This document shows positions 45,201 to 53,784 of a DNA stretch of 64,000 nt, in pieces. Every line of letters starts with the position of its first letter. Position 1 is the first letter of the stretch. The DNA comes from JAHBNG01 sp039028975 (lineage in GTDB: Bacteria > Chloroflexota > Anaerolineae > Caldilineales > Caldilineaceae). The notes below the pieces were generated by a model. That model was given only the letters and a program-made list of their open reading frames with translations, was not told the origin of the DNA and searched no databases. The translations under genes and the position numbers were made by a program. The stretch covers positions 1 through 64,000 of the forward strand of contig JBCCHB010000031.1 of the NCBI GenBank assembly GCA_039028975.1. Reading direction: 5' to 3'.

Positions 45201-45312
45201 TGTAGATGCCTAGAAAAAGCTTGTACCCATGAAGGCGGGTATGTGTGCCCGTTTCGGAAGTTGTTAAAGTGCCTGGGTGAGGCTCGGGACAAGACTTTTC
45301 TGGCGAAGTATC
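45201..45312. repeat. family 2 inverted-repeat element
   Basis: Left end TGTAGATGCCTAGAAAAAGC then TTGTACCC; right end CTCGGGACAAGACTTTTCTG then GCGAAGTATC. It matches the copy at 52343-52430 closely at both ends but not in the middle. It lies between phyH and the first solute-binding protein gene, so it may attenuate or decouple that transcription. Confidence 0.72.
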
Positions 45313-45464
45313 GTTCCCCAAACGGCTATAAAAAACAGCTTGTCTTTCTAACAATTAAGAAACTCAGATTCAATCATTTGTGCTTACGGTCACTCGATTC
45401 TTTGAGATGACAGGCCGAACATATCGAATATTCTTCTTAATTAAGCAATCCTTAGGAGGATCGA

Positions 45465-46832
45465 ATGCAAGATTCACGACTTTCTCGCAGAAGATTTTTG
45501 CAAATGAGCGGCTTGACGGCTGCAAGTGCAGCATTCTTGGCTGCTTGTCCTGCTCCGGTTGGCGCGCCAGCGACTGGTGGTGAAGGTGGTGGCGCTTCAG
45601 CTGATGATGCCGTGACGTTATCCTTTGGCCGTCATTGGGAAGCAGCTTTCCGCCCCCATCAAGATGAGTTTGACAAAATTTATATGGAAAACCATCCTGA
45701 TGTAGAAATCGAAATCACCTATAATACGTGGGGTGATCATAATCAAGTTGTTCCAACATGGGCTGCTGCCGACACCTTGCCGGATATTATCTATGTTCAT
45801 GGTAGCCGGGCATTCCCATGGGCATTTGAAGGCATTTCGATTTCTCTACAGGACTACGTCGATGCTGATGAGGCGTTCAACGTGGAAGGCATCTGGGAAG
45901 AATCACTACGTCTCTACCGCTTCCAGGGCGTTCAGCACGCGATTCCATATGACCACGGGCCATTGATCCTTGGATATAACGTTGACCTATTTGATGAGAT
46001 GGGCATGGACTACCCAACTGGCGACTGGACCTTTGATACGCTACGGGAAGTGGCCAAAGAGATGACCATTCTGGATGGTGAACAACCCCAATGGGGATGG
46101 TCTGGTAGTTACCCGGCATTTGGTAATACCGCCTATGGCCCTTGTGTTGGTGGTTGGGGTGGTACGTTAATGAACGAAGACGAAACCGAACTTCTGCTCG
46201 ATTCACCTGAATCGCGCGAAGCATGCCAATTCTGGTATGACCTGATTCATGTGGATCAATCAGCACCAACACCAGCCGAATCAGAAGCCTTTGAGCAAGG
46301 TCCATGGATCTCTGGTCGGGTAGCTATGACACCTGCTGCTTCTTGGAGTGCTCCAACCTTTACGAAGTTTGGTACCTACAGCCGCTGGGATGTGGCACCC
46401 ATGCCTTCTGGTCCCGCTCGTCGCTTCACTGGATCATTTGGTAGTGGCTATATGATCACCAAAAATAGCAAGAACCCAGACCATGCTTGGGAATACTTGA
46501 GCGAATATCTCTCTGAAGATGGCATGATATTCATGTGGGGCAATACAGGACGTGGTAGCCCAGCTAGGGAGACCGGTTATCGAGCGTGGATGGAATCAGA
46601 AGTGGCTCCGGACAATGCCGAGTTCTTCATTGAAGCCTTGAATGAATATGCCGTAACAGGAAGCCCGTTCCAGACGTTGGCGGCGGCAGAATTGAACGAC
46701 ATTACTGGACGCCAGGCCACACTCCTGCGCTCTGGTGAAACAGACGTGGCAACGGCCCTCGAGACCATCATGGCCGAAGGCCAGCCTGTACTAGATGAAG
46801 GCACTCAGCGCCTTAAAGACGCAATGGGCTAG
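45465..46832 (+). CDS. ABC transporter sugar-binding lipoprotein 1
   Basis: A 455-residue extracellular family-1 solute-binding protein. The Tat motif SRRRFLQM is followed by AASAAFLAACPAP with a lipobox (LAAC), so it is a Tat-exported lipoprotein. The mature part has HWEAAFRPHQDEFDKIYMENHPDVEIEITYNTWGDHNQ, VYVHGSRAFPWAFEG and ITKNSKNPDHAWEYLSEYL, typical of the maltose/oligosaccharide cluster. AGGAGG five bases before the ATG gives strong translation. It is paralogous to the protein at 49127-50482. Confidence 0.93.
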   Translation: MQDSRLSRRRFLQMSGLTAASAAFLAACPAPVGAPATGGEGGGASADDAVTLSFGRHWEAAFRPHQDEFDKIYMENHPDVEIEITYNTWGDHNQVVPTWAAADTLPDIIYVHGSRAFPWAFEGISISLQDYVDADEAFNVEGIWEESLRLYRFQGVQHAIPYDHGPLILGYNVDLFDEMGMDYPTGDWTFDTLREVAKEMTILDGEQPQWGWSGSYPAFGNTAYGPCVGGWGGTLMNEDETELLLDSPESREACQFWYDLIHVDQSAPTPAESEAFEQGPWISGRVAMTPAASWSAPTFTKFGTYSRWDVAPMPSGPARRFTGSFGSGYMITKNSKNPDHAWEYLSEYLSEDGMIFMWGNTGRGSPARETGYRAWMESEVAPDNAEFFIEALNEYAVTGSPFQTLAAAELNDITGRQATLLRSGETDVATALETIMAEGQPVLDEGTQRLKDAMG

Positions 46833-46876
46833 TCGATGTAACGTAGCAGGTTGTAGGTGGCAAATCAATGTCATTT

Positions 46877-46914
46877 AGTGGCAAGTTACAGAAGATTGAA
46901 CTTAGCTTGCCACT
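46877..46914 (+). promoter_or_regulatory. hairpin between binding-protein and permease genes
   Basis: AGTGGCAAG (46877-46885) pairs with CTTGCCACT (46906-46914). Outer segments TAGCAGGTTGTAGGTGG and CTACAACC-like sequences (46845-46865 and 46914-46945) extend the stem. There is no long U-run. Such stems commonly protect the abundant upstream binding-protein message and lower permease expression. Confidence 0.5.
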
Positions 46915-46966
46915 TTACAACCTTACCACCTTATAACTCTGCTACCTTTAAAATATACGTTACCTT

Positions 46967-47902
46967 ATGATCAACACAATTGCTGGCCTGACCCGCCGAA
47001 AGCCCCTCACCTTACATCAGCAGGAACGGCGCGACTTTTATATTGCGATTGCCCCTTGGTTCATTGGCCTGATCCTCTTTACGGGCGGCCCCGTTATTGC
47101 CTCCTTTATCTTTGCCTTCACCAATTGGACTGGTCTTAGATCGGTTGATTGGGTCGGTTTTGATAATTTTAGCAAGCTACTCTTTGAAGATGATCTATTC
47201 TGGATTGCCACGTGGAATACATTCTATTACTCGTTTGGCGCAGTAGCACTTGGCACCATTGGGGCACTCTTTGTGGCCATGTTGCTCAACCAGAATCTTC
47301 CAGGGACGACTCTGTTGCGCGTCATCTATTATATGCCGTCGATTGCCTCCGGTGTAGCCGTCTCGATCTTGTGGATTTGGCTCTTTAATCCCCAAGTTGG
47401 GTTAGTCAACTACTTTTTGGCTCTAATGGGTTTACCGCGCGAGTTAAGGCCACTTTGGTTAGCCAGCCAGGATTGGGCCATGCCAGCGCTAATTGTTAAA
47501 AGCCTGTGGGGTATTGGGGCCAATATGATCATTATTTTGGCTGGTCTGCAGGGAATTCCGATATCGCTTTATGAAGCGGCTCGAATTGATGGGGCCAATA
47601 TTTGGCAAGAGTTTAAGAACGTAACGGTGCCGATGCTTTCTCCGGTCCTCTTCTTCGTCATCGTTATTTCTATCATCAATTCCTTCCAGATTCTAACGGA
47701 TGTTCTGGTTATGACCCAAGGCGGGCCAGGAACATCAACGTTTGTGTTTGTTTACTATATCTACCAAGCAGCCTTCCAGTATCTAAAGATGGGATACGCT
47801 TCTGCTTTAGCGTGGATTCTTTTTGCACTCATTTTGATTCTTACCCTCATTCAACTGTGGGCCAGCAAACGTTGGGTCTACTATGAAGGTGGAGAACGGT
47901 AA
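46967..47902 (+). CDS. ABC transporter permease (MalF/UgpA-type)
   Basis: A 311-residue inner-membrane subunit with six predicted membrane segments (FYIAIAPWFIGLILFTGGPVI, ALGTIGALFVAMLL, MPSIASGVAVSILWIWLF, SPVLFFVIVISIINSF and others). The EAA-type loop EAARIDGANIWQEFKNVTVPMLSP contacts the ATPase. It pairs with the next permease. The ATPase is not encoded here. Between the two permeases lies another inverted repeat (CGGTAAGTCGG... near 47912-47975). Confidence 0.93.
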   Translation: MINTIAGLTRRKPLTLHQQERRDFYIAIAPWFIGLILFTGGPVIASFIFAFTNWTGLRSVDWVGFDNFSKLLFEDDLFWIATWNTFYYSFGAVALGTIGALFVAMLLNQNLPGTTLLRVIYYMPSIASGVAVSILWIWLFNPQVGLVNYFLALMGLPRELRPLWLASQDWAMPALIVKSLWGIGANMIIILAGLQGIPISLYEAARIDGANIWQEFKNVTVPMLSPVLFFVIVISIINSFQILTDVLVMTQGGPGTSTFVFVYYIYQAAFQYLKMGYASALAWILFALILILTLIQLWASKRWVYYEGGER

Positions 47903-47995
47903 GGTTAGTAATCGGTAAGTCGGTAATCAGTAGTCAGTAAGTAACCGACAGACCGAATACTGCCTTACTGAATATACCGACAGATGGAGCGGCTG

Positions 47996-48952
47996 ATGAG
48001 CCAGACTTTAGTATCTGAGACACCCATAACAACCCGAAGCGAGATAAAGACGACGCCGTGGTACAAGACCCATCGTTTCCGCGAAATCGTAAAAGCCATA
48101 GTTGTCTATGCCTTGGTTCTGCCAGGGGCTGTGCTGTTTACATTGCCTCTAGTGTGGATGCTTTCGACAGCCCTCAAGCCACCGAATGAAATCTTTGTAT
48201 ATCCACCTCAATGGATTCCAAGTGAATTTCGATGGAGCAATTTTACAGAAGGGTGGTCGGCTTATCTAGATTTCAATCAGATGCTCTTTAATTCGTTGAC
48301 TATCACCATAAACAATGTGGTTGGGAATCTGGTCTCGTGCTGTCTAGCTGCTTATGGCTTTGCACGGCTTCGAGCACCTGGTAAAAACATTCTTTTCGCT
48401 ATGGTTCTTGCCACCATGCTTTTGCCTCATGAGGTGACCATTATTCCTCAATATGTTCTATTTACCAGGCTAACCCAGGCTATGGAACCTTTTTGGCCAG
48501 CGGCTGGTGTTCTTTGGTTCTTTAATCTTTCCTGGATTCCCTTGATGGTACCCTCTTGGTTTGGCTGGCCATTCTTCATCTTCCTGCTGCGCCAATTCTT
48601 TATGAGCATTCCCCACGATTTGGATGAAGCCGCTCGTTTGGATGGGGCTTCATCCTGGCGAATTTTACGGAGCATACTCTTACCGCTGGCAAAACCAGCT
48701 CTAGCCACAGTCGTTATTTTTGCCTTCATTGGAAATTGGAATAATTTCCTTATGCCGCTGATCTACATCCGTTCTATGGATGAGCAGGTACTGGCTGTTG
48801 GGTTAAACATGTTTCGTGGCCAGTACGGCAATATTGACTTTCATTATATGATGGCTGTTGCATTGATTGTCCTGATGCCAGTTTTGGTTGTCTTTTTCTT
48901 TGGGCAACGTCTCTTTGTCCAAGGTATTGCCTTAACCGGTATCAAGGGATAG
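47996..48952 (+). CDS. ABC transporter permease (MalG/UgpE-type)
   Basis: A 318-residue inner-membrane subunit. The first segment is VVYALVLPGAVLFTLPLVWMLSTALKPPNEIFVYPPQWIP, and the coupling loop is DLDEAARLDGASSWRILRSILLPLAKPAL. GGAG seven bases upstream favours ATG 47996 over an in-frame ATG at 47984. It completes the membrane channel with the preceding gene. Confidence 0.93.
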   Translation: MSQTLVSETPITTRSEIKTTPWYKTHRFREIVKAIVVYALVLPGAVLFTLPLVWMLSTALKPPNEIFVYPPQWIPSEFRWSNFTEGWSAYLDFNQMLFNSLTITINNVVGNLVSCCLAAYGFARLRAPGKNILFAMVLATMLLPHEVTIIPQYVLFTRLTQAMEPFWPAAGVLWFFNLSWIPLMVPSWFGWPFFIFLLRQFFMSIPHDLDEAARLDGASSWRILRSILLPLAKPALATVVIFAFIGNWNNFLMPLIYIRSMDEQVLAVGLNMFRGQYGNIDFHYMMAVALIVLMPVLVVFFFGQRLFVQGIALTGIKG

Positions 48953-49126
48953 ATTAAATCAGCCGGTCGGATACGATTTACCCTGAAAACAGGAGACGGA
49001 TTCAGATAGATTAGCAGGATCTTTTTCATCCTAGGTGATGCATCCTGATCCATGAAAAGCTACTGAAAAGATATATCCTTTTCCCCATTCAGTTCACTAA
49101 GCAAACCACTTTTTTTAGGAGGAACG

Positions 49127-50482
49127 ATGGAAAACTCACGTATTTCTCGCAGAAGATTTCTACAAATGACAGGTTTAACCGCGGCTAGCGCGGCATTCCT
49201 GGCAGCTTGCCCTGCACCTGCTGGTGCGCCTGGTGCAGAGGGTGGCGGCGGTGATGCAGCAGTTGAAACGACGACCGTCTCCATGGGGTTAACCTGGGGT
49301 GCCTCATTCCAGCCCCGCCAGGGTGAATTCAATGACATGTTTATGGAACGCAACCCAGATATCGAGCTAGAGGTCGTCTATAACACATGGGGCGATCACA
49401 ACAACATTGTGCCAACCTGGGCTGCAGCGGATCAGTTGCCTGATGTTGTGTACGTTCATGGCAGCCGCTCCTTCCCTTGGGCTTTTGAGGGCATCTCGGT
49501 TCCGCTGGATAGCTACACAGATAGCGACACTGAATTTGACGTAGCTGGCATCTGGGAAGAATCGCTACGACTGTACCGTTTCCAAGGATCGCTCCACGCC
49601 ATTCCATATGATCATGGGCCAATCTTGCTTGGCTACAACAAGGATCTCTTTGACGAAGCGGGCATGGACTACCCAGATGAGACGTGGACCATGGAGACCT
49701 TAAAGGAGAAGGCACTAGAGTTAACAAACCTAGAGGCTGAAATACCAACGTGGGGATATACGGGAGAATGCCCGACGTTTGTCGGTACTGGTGGTCCATC
49801 CACTCTAACGGGTTGGGGAACTGAACTCTTAAATGAAGATGAAAACCAACTTTTGATTGACACGCCCGAAGCACGTGAAGCCGTTCAGTTCTGGGTAGAC
49901 CTCATCCATGTAGACAAATCAGCACCAACACCGGCCGAGAGCGAAGCCTTTGAACAAGGTCCCTGGCTTGGTGGTCGGATTGCCTTAGCCAATGTTCCCT
50001 CTTGGGAGACCCCTGGTCTTGCTGATTTTGCTAACTTTGGCTGGGACGTTGCTCCTTGGCCAGAAGGCCCTGTTCAGAGGGCAACGGGATCATTTGGAAG
50101 CGGTTTTAGCATTACAAAGAACAGCAAAAATCCCGATCATGCGTGGCGATTTATGAGTGAATACCTCAATGTAGAAGGCATGTCCTTTGTCTGGGGTGAA
50201 AGTGGTCGTGGTAGCCCAGCACGCAAGGCTGCCTACGAATCCTGGATGAACTCCGAAATTGCTCCTGAGCATGCTCAGTTCTACCTAGAGGCACTTGACA
50301 CCTATGCTGTGACGTCCCGTCCCTATCAGACATTGGGAGCGGCGGAATTAAACGATATCGTGAATCGACAGGTAACGCTTCTAAAGAGCGGTGAAACAGA
50401 TCCTGACTCGGCCATTGCGATCATTGTTGAAGAAGGTCAGCCTGTTCTTGATGAAGCCTGGGATCGTCTACAAGCTGGTTAA
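49127..50482 (+). CDS. ABC transporter sugar-binding lipoprotein 2
   Basis: 451 residues, a clear paralogue of the protein at 45465-46832. It has the same Tat leader (SRRRFLQMTGLTAASAAFLAAC) and colinear motifs (MGLTWGASFQPRQGEFNDMF, EVVYNTWGDHN, VVYVHGSRSFPWAFEG, YDHGPILLGYNKDLFDEAGMDYP, ITKNSKNPDHAWRFMSEYL). Two binding proteins with one permease pair suggest related but different ligands. AGGAGG precedes the ATG. It is the last gene of the cluster, followed by a terminator. Confidence 0.93.
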   Translation: MENSRISRRRFLQMTGLTAASAAFLAACPAPAGAPGAEGGGGDAAVETTTVSMGLTWGASFQPRQGEFNDMFMERNPDIELEVVYNTWGDHNNIVPTWAAADQLPDVVYVHGSRSFPWAFEGISVPLDSYTDSDTEFDVAGIWEESLRLYRFQGSLHAIPYDHGPILLGYNKDLFDEAGMDYPDETWTMETLKEKALELTNLEAEIPTWGYTGECPTFVGTGGPSTLTGWGTELLNEDENQLLIDTPEAREAVQFWVDLIHVDKSAPTPAESEAFEQGPWLGGRIALANVPSWETPGLADFANFGWDVAPWPEGPVQRATGSFGSGFSITKNSKNPDHAWRFMSEYLNVEGMSFVWGESGRGSPARKAAYESWMNSEIAPEHAQFYLEALDTYAVTSRPYQTLGAAELNDIVNRQVTLLKSGETDPDSAIAIIVEEGQPVLDEAWDRLQAG

Positions 50483-50507
50483 TTAGTATCCCTAATATAG
50501 TAGCGGG

Positions 50508-50573
50508 ACTGGTTCAGTACAAGTTGATTCACTCGGGTAGATTTTCTCTGGTAACAAACTCAACTGAACCAGT
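50508..50573. repeat. 11-bp perfect inverted repeat after the ABC cluster
   Basis: ACTGGTTCAGT (50508-50518) pairs with ACTGAACCAGT (50563-50573). The outer flanks TATAGTAGCGGG and GCCATAGTA also pair in part, giving an element-like outline similar in size to family 1. Confidence 0.55.
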
Positions 50574-50596
50574 GCCATAGTAACGGACAAGAAATC

Positions 50597-50644
50597 AAAA
50601 AGGTGGGTATACGCGATTGACGCATCGGGTTTCCCACCTTTTTG
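50597..50644 (+). terminator. probable terminator of the ABC cluster
   Basis: AAAAAGGTGGG (from 50597) pairs with CCCACCTTTTT, followed by TG; the loop is about 25 bases. This is consistent with rho-independent termination of the operon. Confidence 0.7.
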
Positions 50645-50765
50645 TTTGCAGAAAATTTCACAAACTTTCGTACGAGTCTGTTTGAGAAATGGTCAGTCTT
50701 CTGCTACTCTATTAAAATCAGTAAACGTTCTGTATCGTCATAGTTGCGTGTAACTGGATAATATA

Positions 50766-52322
50766 ATGCACAAACCACTACCAACTAGCACAGCGTCTTT
50801 TCGCAATATCATAAATAGTGGGTATTTGTATATCGACAAGACCCGATTTATTTATGATCTAATTAAACATGGGAATAGTGCTTACTTTCTCTCGCGCCCT
50901 CGCCGATTTGGTAAAAGCTTATGGGTCTCAACGCTGGAACAGCTTTTCCTTGGACACCGAGAGCTCTTTAAGGGATTGTGGATTGATAGCAGCGACTATG
51001 AGTGGGAGGTTCATCCAGTCGTTCGACTAGACTTTAACCTTGAGCCAGTACGAACGGTTGATGAACTGAATGAGTCACTTGGCATCTATCTTGATGAGAT
51101 TGCTGAATTATACGGGATCAATCTGCTGGATGGTCCTTACTATCGCAAATTTCGTCGCTTGATTCAAAAACTAGCGACAGAAAAGCAGGTCATTATCCTT
51201 ATCGATGAGTATGATAAACCGATGATCGACAACCTGAATAATCTAGATGACGCCATAAAAATTCGTGATGCGCTCAAGAGCTTTTATGGGGTCATCAAGT
51301 CGATGGATGAATACATACGCCTAGCCTTTTTGACGGGTGTGAGTAAATTTAGCAAGGTTGGTGTCTTTTCGGAGCTGAACCACCTAAGTGATTTAACCAT
51401 GAACACGGATTTCGCCACGGCTGTGGGGCTAACAGAACAAGAAATTCTTGACAACTTTCCAGAATACATCACAATGATGGCCCAAAGGGAAGGGGTAAAT
51501 GAAGATTTGCTGTTGTCGAAGATGCAACAGTGGTACGATGGGTTTGCGTTTGCGCCAGAAGCAGAAAACGTATATAACACATTTTCAACACTGAATTTCT
51601 TTTATCATAAACGCTTCTCTAATTTTTGGTTTGAAAGTGGCACACCGACCTTTCTAATTGAAATACTTAAGCGAAGTGAATTTGAACTCTCGCTTTTGGA
51701 CGAGATCAAGATCGGCGAAACGGCATTTAGCACCTACGAACTCGATGATTTGGACATTATCCCTCTCCTCTACCAGACTGGGTATCTCACCATTAAGCAC
51801 TATGATCGGGAGCATCAGCTTTACACCCTATCCTACCCCAATCAAGAGGTGGAGAAATCCTTTAAGATATGGTTGCTCGGCAATTACAGTTACGCCAAAC
51901 GTGGTCTGAGCGACGCAACAATTGGGCAGCTTGTTGATGCGCTGAAAATGCAGGAGCTTGACCGCTTCTTCAAGATACTGACCGTCTTCTTTGCCAACAT
52001 TCCCTATGATTTGCAGCTAAATTATGAGAAATATTATCAGACCATCTTTTACCTTATCTTTATGATGATGGGGTTCCGAATCGATGCTGAAGTGGAGACC
52101 AATGATGGACGCATCGATGCGGTGATTGAGTTGGCTACGCGCATCTATCTCTTCGAGTTTAAGCTAAACAAGAGTGCGGAGGAGGCTATGGCACAGATCA
52201 AGCAACACCGTTACTATCAGAAATATCAGCTGCGAGGTAAACCAATTATCTGTATTGGAGCCAATTTTGATACCAAGACTCGTACCGTGGATGATTGGGA
52301 TAAGAAAGAGGTACCTGCTTGA
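50766..52322 (+). CDS. AAA-ATPase-like / PD-(D/E)XK nuclease protein (DUF1703 type)
   Basis: A 518-residue protein of the AAA-ATPase_like plus PDDEXK_9 architecture. N-terminal LPTSTASFRNIINSGYLYIDKTRFIYDLI and Walker A FLSRPRRFGKSLWVSTL near residue 45; Walker B KQVIILIDEYDKPMID near 145. The C-terminal nuclease-like domain has GRIDAVIELATRIYLFEFKLNKSAEEAMAQIKQHRYYQKY (Asp ... Glu-x-Lys). The family is abundant and mostly uncharacterised; roles in defence, toxin systems or mobile elements have been suggested. A family 2 element lies just downstream. Confidence 0.88.
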   Translation: MHKPLPTSTASFRNIINSGYLYIDKTRFIYDLIKHGNSAYFLSRPRRFGKSLWVSTLEQLFLGHRELFKGLWIDSSDYEWEVHPVVRLDFNLEPVRTVDELNESLGIYLDEIAELYGINLLDGPYYRKFRRLIQKLATEKQVIILIDEYDKPMIDNLNNLDDAIKIRDALKSFYGVIKSMDEYIRLAFLTGVSKFSKVGVFSELNHLSDLTMNTDFATAVGLTEQEILDNFPEYITMMAQREGVNEDLLLSKMQQWYDGFAFAPEAENVYNTFSTLNFFYHKRFSNFWFESGTPTFLIEILKRSEFELSLLDEIKIGETAFSTYELDDLDIIPLLYQTGYLTIKHYDREHQLYTLSYPNQEVEKSFKIWLLGNYSYAKRGLSDATIGQLVDALKMQELDRFFKILTVFFANIPYDLQLNYEKYYQTIFYLIFMMMGFRIDAEVETNDGRIDAVIELATRIYLFEFKLNKSAEEAMAQIKQHRYYQKYQLRGKPIICIGANFDTKTRTVDDWDKKEVPA

Positions 52323-52342
52323 TACGCTTGTTGGCTTAACAC

Positions 52343-52430
52343 CATAGATGGCCAGAAAAAGCTTGTCCCTTCTCGGAATCCTACAGAGTGGATTGTTCAG
52401 AGTCGGGACAAGGATTTTCTGGCGAAGTAT
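52343..52430. repeat. family 2 inverted-repeat element, reference copy
   Basis: An 88-bp element. Left end ATAGATGGCCAGAAAAAGC then TTGTCCC; right end GTCGGGACAAGGATTTTCTG then GCGAAGTATA. GCTTGTCCC/GGGACAAG and GCCAGAAAA/TTTTCTGGC pair as arms. Non-coding; 28 bp before the MFS gene. Confidence 0.78.
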
Positions 52431-52458
52431 AATCTTCAACCATTGAGAGGAAACTAAT

Positions 52459-53769
52459 TTGTCTACAACTTTAGAATCTCCTGCTGAATCGATTCTGCCT
52501 GAGGCAGATATCCTCGATGAACAAGCCTTTGATGAGCATGTCCAAAAGAACCTCTCCTGGAATTTCTCCGTCAACTTGATGGATCTATCTTTTATTATTT
52601 TCGCCGGTAGCTTAGTCTCTCGCGAGACGGTCATACCGGTCTTGATCAACCAATTAACGGATTCCAAGCTGGCAATTGGGCTACTGGTTGCCATCTATGC
52701 TGCCGGTGTCAACCTGCCTCAGCTCTTTATTGCCAACCATTCGGAAGGAATGCGCTATAAGTTACCCTTTGTTAAATTTTGGGGAGGCTGGTTTGAGCGG
52801 GGGCCCTACTTCCTAATCGGTCTCTTCGTTTGGTTCTTTGCTATGCAGGCACCCTCCATGACGGTGGTCTTCATTCTGCTGATGCTTGCCGTTTCGGCCT
52901 TTGGTATGGGAATCGCTACACCCGCTTGGTATGACATTATTGCCAAGGCCATTCCTGTGGAGCGACGGGGCATCTTCTCGGGTATTGGTCATGGGTTGGG
53001 TGCGTTTATCGGTATTGCGGGTGCCTACTTTGTGGGTGTTATATTAGATGCATTCGATTTCCCGAATAACTTTGCTATCCTCTTTGTGGTAGCATCATTC
53101 TTTATGTTCATCTCATGGATTGGATTGGCACTCAATCGGGAGCCAGCCAGCCTGAAGACAAAGGAACGGATTGAACTTAGCGAGTACCTCAAAGATTTGC
53201 CCCAAATTTTGCAGACCAACGCCAATTATTCGCGTTTCCTCATCAGTCGGGCGTTGGTTCATTTAGGTGCCATGTCTATTGGCTTCTTTATGGTCTATGG
53301 CACTGAGCGCTTTGATATCGATGGGGCCGGCGTTGGTCTACTGACGGGTATTATGATCGGCAGTAAAGCGGCGACAAATCTTTTATGGGGACTCATTGGT
53401 GACCGCTATGGTCATAAATCTGTGCTGACCGGAGCCGCCTTTGCCGTGGCTCTCGCTGCACTCATTGCCTGGATGGCCTCATCCTTCTGGTGGTTGGCCG
53501 TTACTTTTGTGCTACTCGGCGCATATTTGGCCGCCGATGAAGTCTCTGCCCTGAATATCATTTTGGAGTTTTGCGTCCCTGAAGATCGCCCCACCTATAT
53601 AGGCTTGACGAATACTCTTTTTGCACCGTTTATGATTGTGGCACCGCTAGTTGGCGGCTGGCTGACAGACGTTAGCGGGTATCGCCCTATGTTTGCCGTA
53701 GCGCTAGTAGTAGGGTTGATTGGCTCGCTGATGCTGGCGTTCTGGGTAAGAGAGCCGCGGGAAGCATGA
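52459..53769 (+). CDS. major facilitator superfamily transporter
   Basis: A 436-residue integral membrane protein with about twelve hydrophobic segments. A 50-residue polar N-terminus precedes LSWNFSVNLMDLSFIIFAGSL. The motif-A-like loop GDRYGHKSVLTG appears at the start of the second half (LLWGLIGDRYGHKS). The substrate is unknown. The start is TTG at 52459, with GAGAGG eight to nine bases upstream; no ATG fits as well. The stop is 15 bp before the CRTAC1-like gene, so the two are probably cotranscribed. Confidence 0.88.
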   Translation: MSTTLESPAESILPEADILDEQAFDEHVQKNLSWNFSVNLMDLSFIIFAGSLVSRETVIPVLINQLTDSKLAIGLLVAIYAAGVNLPQLFIANHSEGMRYKLPFVKFWGGWFERGPYFLIGLFVWFFAMQAPSMTVVFILLMLAVSAFGMGIATPAWYDIIAKAIPVERRGIFSGIGHGLGAFIGIAGAYFVGVILDAFDFPNNFAILFVVASFFMFISWIGLALNREPASLKTKERIELSEYLKDLPQILQTNANYSRFLISRALVHLGAMSIGFFMVYGTERFDIDGAGVGLLTGIMIGSKAATNLLWGLIGDRYGHKSVLTGAAFAVALAALIAWMASSFWWLAVTFVLLGAYLAADEVSALNIILEFCVPEDRPTYIGLTNTLFAPFMIVAPLVGGWLTDVSGYRPMFAVALVVGLIGSLMLAFWVREPREA

Positions 53770-53784
53770 TTCGTGGAGTGTAAG

